64,000 nucleotides of DNA from Eutrigla gurnardus. Taxonomy: Eukaryota > Chordata > Actinopteri > Perciformes > Triglidae. Under the pieces are notes generated by a model, which saw nothing but the letters and a program-made list of their open reading frames with translations, ran no database searches and was not told where the DNA came from. The position numbers and the translations under genes were made by a program. Below, in pieces: positions 60,921 through 64,000 of the stretch; position 1 is the stretch's first letter, and every line of letters starts with the position of its first letter. Location: assembly GCA_963514095.1 (NCBI GenBank), contig OY741285.1:9611116-9675115 (forward strand), in the 5' to 3' direction.

Positions 60921-63900
60921 TCACTGAGGTAAAGATGAATTTCTTACAGACGGCCCCTCCTCTCTCTCCTTTTGGTCTCGTTGGTTTCTGTGTGTTCTTC
61001 TCTCCTTTTGTCCTGTGTGCCGTACGTAGTTGAGAAGGTGGACGACTGCAGCCGGAGTTATACCCTGCAGACGTGCAGCAGCACCCAGCTGTAGATAAAG
61101 CAAGGCATTTGTTGCATATTAATTCCTTTTTTTTGTTGGTAACTCCATAAAAGTTATGTAACAAAAAGTTATTGGTAAGCAACAAATGGACTACACTCAC
61201 AGTGCTGGGTCGAATTCTGTCCAAAATCTCTCTGACTTCCTGAGACAGAGACACCGGCAGAGAGAAATAGTCTATGTCCTGTGGGAGAGACATGTTCTCC
61301 TCCTTCTGAATTCTCTCTATCTCCTTCTTCTGTAGGTCACAGTGAGGCCTGTAAACAGCTGAATAACAGGAGATGTGTTTTATTGAGAATGATGTTGTGG
61401 TTTCTTAAAAACACAAAATATCAGAGCAACATTTTGAGGCAATACAGAAGGATAACTGAGTTACAAAGATGAGGTTCCCCTTCTCTGTTGCCTCAAAATG
61501 CCCAAATCAGGATTTTACCTTCTATCTTGAGTCTTTGTGAGAATTCCATGTAAGGTAAAAGGGACTGTGGGAAGGCAGACGCCAACATTTCAAAGGGCAC
61601 ATCGTTATACTGCAGCACATCCATACCTCTGAAAAAGAAGCCACACGTTAACAGTCAGGATTTGACCCCTTGCAAAGGTGATTCCTCATATTTGTCACTC
61701 ACGTCAGTGCAGTGCTTTTGGCCTCACTCATATGCATGTTGGGCAGCTTTTTTCTCCAGTTGTGGGCGGACAAAGTGAGAGCCCGAAGGGCGGCCTGTGC
61801 ATCCTGCAGACTGTCCCTCACTCTCACAGCCTCCTGGTAGCGCGAGGTGGACACACATCCCACTTCCTCAAACCCTGCCAGAGGAAAATGTTTATGAGAG
61901 GAGAAAAACTAAAAGACAGAGAGTGGAACAAATCGTCCCAGACACTATGCATACCTTTCAGAGTGAGGCGGAGGTCAGCGTTGTCCGGCCTTAGAGAGGT
62001 TCGAAACTCAGCCCGGCTGGTGAACATGCGGTAGGGCTCTGTAACACCGCGACTCACCAGATCATCAATGAGAACTCCGATATAACTCTCTGTCCGAGAC
62101 AACGCCAGGGTGGGCATGGAGAGAGCCCGGCGGGCTGCGTTCACCCCCGCCCACAGGCCCTGCACAGACAGAAATAATAGGAGTTGTGTGAGTAGAAAGC
62201 ATCATGTGTCCCAAATTAGAACACAAACTAAATCCCCAACATTTGCCATGAGGAAGAAAAACCGACCTCCAAGTAATCCAAACAGCAATTACAGTAAATA
62301 GTTCCTCTGATAATGTGGTGAAACAAGCTGTAACATATATGCAGACTTAAAAATTAGGATTTATCACCCTCAATAATTAGTATGAACCCTGAATTGCTGA
62401 GTATAGTAAACAGAAAAAAAGCAGCTACCTGTGCAGCAGCCTCCTCGTACCCCGTTGTTCCGTTAATCTGCCCGGCCAGAAACAGACCCTGAGTGCTTTT
62501 CACCTGCAGGGCGGGGCTAAGCTGAGTGGGACACACAAAGTCATACTGCACACCATAACCTGGAAGAGCGCGAAACATAAGGAATATTCAGGCAACACAG
62601 TCCATAAAGACACGCCGAGCTGACTTTTAGATGCACTGTAAATCGATTGTTAGTATGCAGATGAAACGACCCCGTACCAGGCGTGTGGATCTCAGCTCTG
62701 TGCAGGGCAGGGATTTCTCTGATGAGGCGGAGCTGCGTGTCAGGGGGCATGGTCATGGACAGGCCTTGAGGGTACAAAAGGTCAGAGGTCACCCCCTCAG
62801 GCTCCAGCCACACCTGGTGCTGTCTGCCCGGAAAGCGAAGCACTCGTGACTCAATGGAGGGGCAGTATCTGTGAGAGAGGAAGAGTAGTAGTTTCAGAAC
62901 GTACAATCAACAATGTGTGTGTGTGTGTGTACACGTACCTGGGACCCTTGGTGTCTTCCTGTATGTGACAGTTGAGATGAAGACTCTCCCTCACCACCCT
63001 CTCTACACCGGGAGTAGTATGGGTCAGGTGGCAAGGCAGCTGATCTTCAGGCTGAAGGATTTTAAAATTCATATTGAAACTGAACGAAAGGATATTATGT
63101 TTACATAGAAGTAATTTTGTTGATGTAACCAAAACTATGAAACTATGGAGCTTTTCCTTTACTACTTGTGCTGAAAAGACTTGGTTAATCAATTAATCAA
63201 CCGATTGAAACTTTACCTTGCAGTGTGTGTGCGTATTGAGGAAGCTGAACGGAGTTGGATTACTGTCAGGGGGGTGAATGTGAGCCAGGGAAAGGTCCAC
63301 TGAATCCTTCACAATTCTGGGAGGGGTACCGGTCCTCAGTCTGCCTGTCCTCAGCCCCAGTGTCTCCCTCAGTGTCTGGGACAGCCCCGCACTCGATGGC
63401 GCGTCTCCGATCCGACCCCCGGGGGACGTACTTTGGCCCATGAAGAGGGCGCCAGACAAGAAAGTACCAGTAGTAAGAACCACTGAACTGGCTAAAATAG
63501 GGTGGCTTCCATTTGCTGAGAAAATGTTAAAGGAAAAAGAAACATTTTTTAAGTGCATTTTCCTAAATAATTTACTTAATTTAAACCCTCATCTAAATAG
63601 TAGGATAAAATAGCTACGGTAAACTTTTGCCCCCTACCCAAACGTATCCCGGTGACTCTGTGGTGTCCGGGCTCCTCTGGGTTTGGTTCTGATACCAGCA
63701 GCTCCTCCACTGAGCCCTCCAACACCATCAGCCTGGGAGTTGACAGCAGCTCAGACTGAATGAGACAACATTGACAACACTTCTAATTCATTCAGACAAA
63801 AACAGCAAAAAAGGCTGTTCTACTAAACACAGAAAATGAAGCCACATCTGTGAATGAGATACCTGAATAAACTTGCGGTATCGCTGCCGGTCGAGCTGGG

Positions 63901-64000
63901 CCCTCGGGCCCCACACAGCAGGGCCTTTTCTACGATTCAGGATGGAGAAATGGATCCCAGCCCGGTCTCCTGCTCGACCACACAGCCCGTCCAGAGCATC
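60921..64000 (-). CDS. mto1: MTO1, mitochondrial tRNA wobble-uridine modification enzyme (3' part)
   Basis: FAD enzyme of the MnmG/GidA family. With GTPBP3 it installs the taurinomethyl group on wobble U34 of mitochondrial tRNAs. The gene runs off the window, so its N-terminus, including the Rossmann GxGxxG, is missing. Exons from the window edge: at least 64000-63863, 63755-63638, 63515-63217, 63051-62939, 62868-62678, 62559-62429, 62159-61955, 61874-61703, 61628-61519, 61348-61201, 61088-60921, about 597 codons. Recognised blocks: DALDGLCGRAGDRAGIHFSI; VVLTTGTFLSG; RTGRLRTGTPPRI; YCPSIESRVLRFP; GLFLAGQINGTTGYEEAAAQ; SRAEFRTSLRPDNADLRLT; and the C-terminal LQGITPAAVVHLL. The last is the GidA helical domain that contacts partner and tRNA. 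The tail after it is Lys/Arg/Glu-rich and not conserved. Confidence 0.95.

Overview
This window is nuclear DNA from a ray-finned (teleost, probably percomorph) fish. The genes are split by short GT-AG introns. The set includes a glycine/tyrosine-rich notochord-matrix-type gene, and the introns carry short dispersed repeats of kinds I know from percomorph genomes. I found no bacterial, viral or CRISPR content. Exons were joined by hand from splice consensus, unbroken reading frame and recalled family sequences. For every complete gene the joined length is an exact multiple of three.

Layout: (1) 1242-15800, + strand: a 51-exon, about 1,205-residue secreted Gly-Tyr-Gly/Asn-Gly/Pro repeat protein, best matched by calymmin (cmn). 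Every coding exon is phase 1-1 and most are 36-93 nt. (2) 16854-19250, +: paqr4, 272 aa. (3) 20071-24760, -: pelo (Pelota), 385 aa in 13 exons. (4) 25637-30672, +: a protein phosphatase 1 catalytic subunit, ppp1ca-like, 325 aa. (5) About 31.45-38.3 kb: no gene recognised. (6) 38477-48445, +: atp2a1 (SERCA1), 22 common exons plus an apparent stop-bearing cassette exon and a last exon, giving two C-termini. (7) 49351-53453, -: a SULT1-type cytosolic sulfotransferase, 309 aa. (8) 57039-60736, +: a tectonic protein, best match tctn3, 613 aa. (9) 60921 to the window edge, -: mto1, 3' part only.

Pairings: pelo and ppp1ca are head to head across 0.88 kb. paqr4/pelo, atp2a1/sulfotransferase and tctn3/mto1 are tail to tail; the last pair has only 184 bp between stop codons. 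The genes do not form one pathway. They are matrix (cmn), membrane receptor (paqr4), ribosome rescue (pelo), phosphatase signalling (ppp1ca), muscle calcium uptake (atp2a1), sulfonation, ciliary transition zone (tctn3) and mitochondrial tRNA modification (mto1).

Most unusual points: the 51-exon symmetric architecture of the calymmin-like gene, with two GC-AG introns and one Cys and one Trp in the whole mature protein; the SERCA1 C-terminal splice switch; and a 749-bp fold-back element with about 290-bp inverted arms flanked by TTAA inside the sulfotransferase gene.
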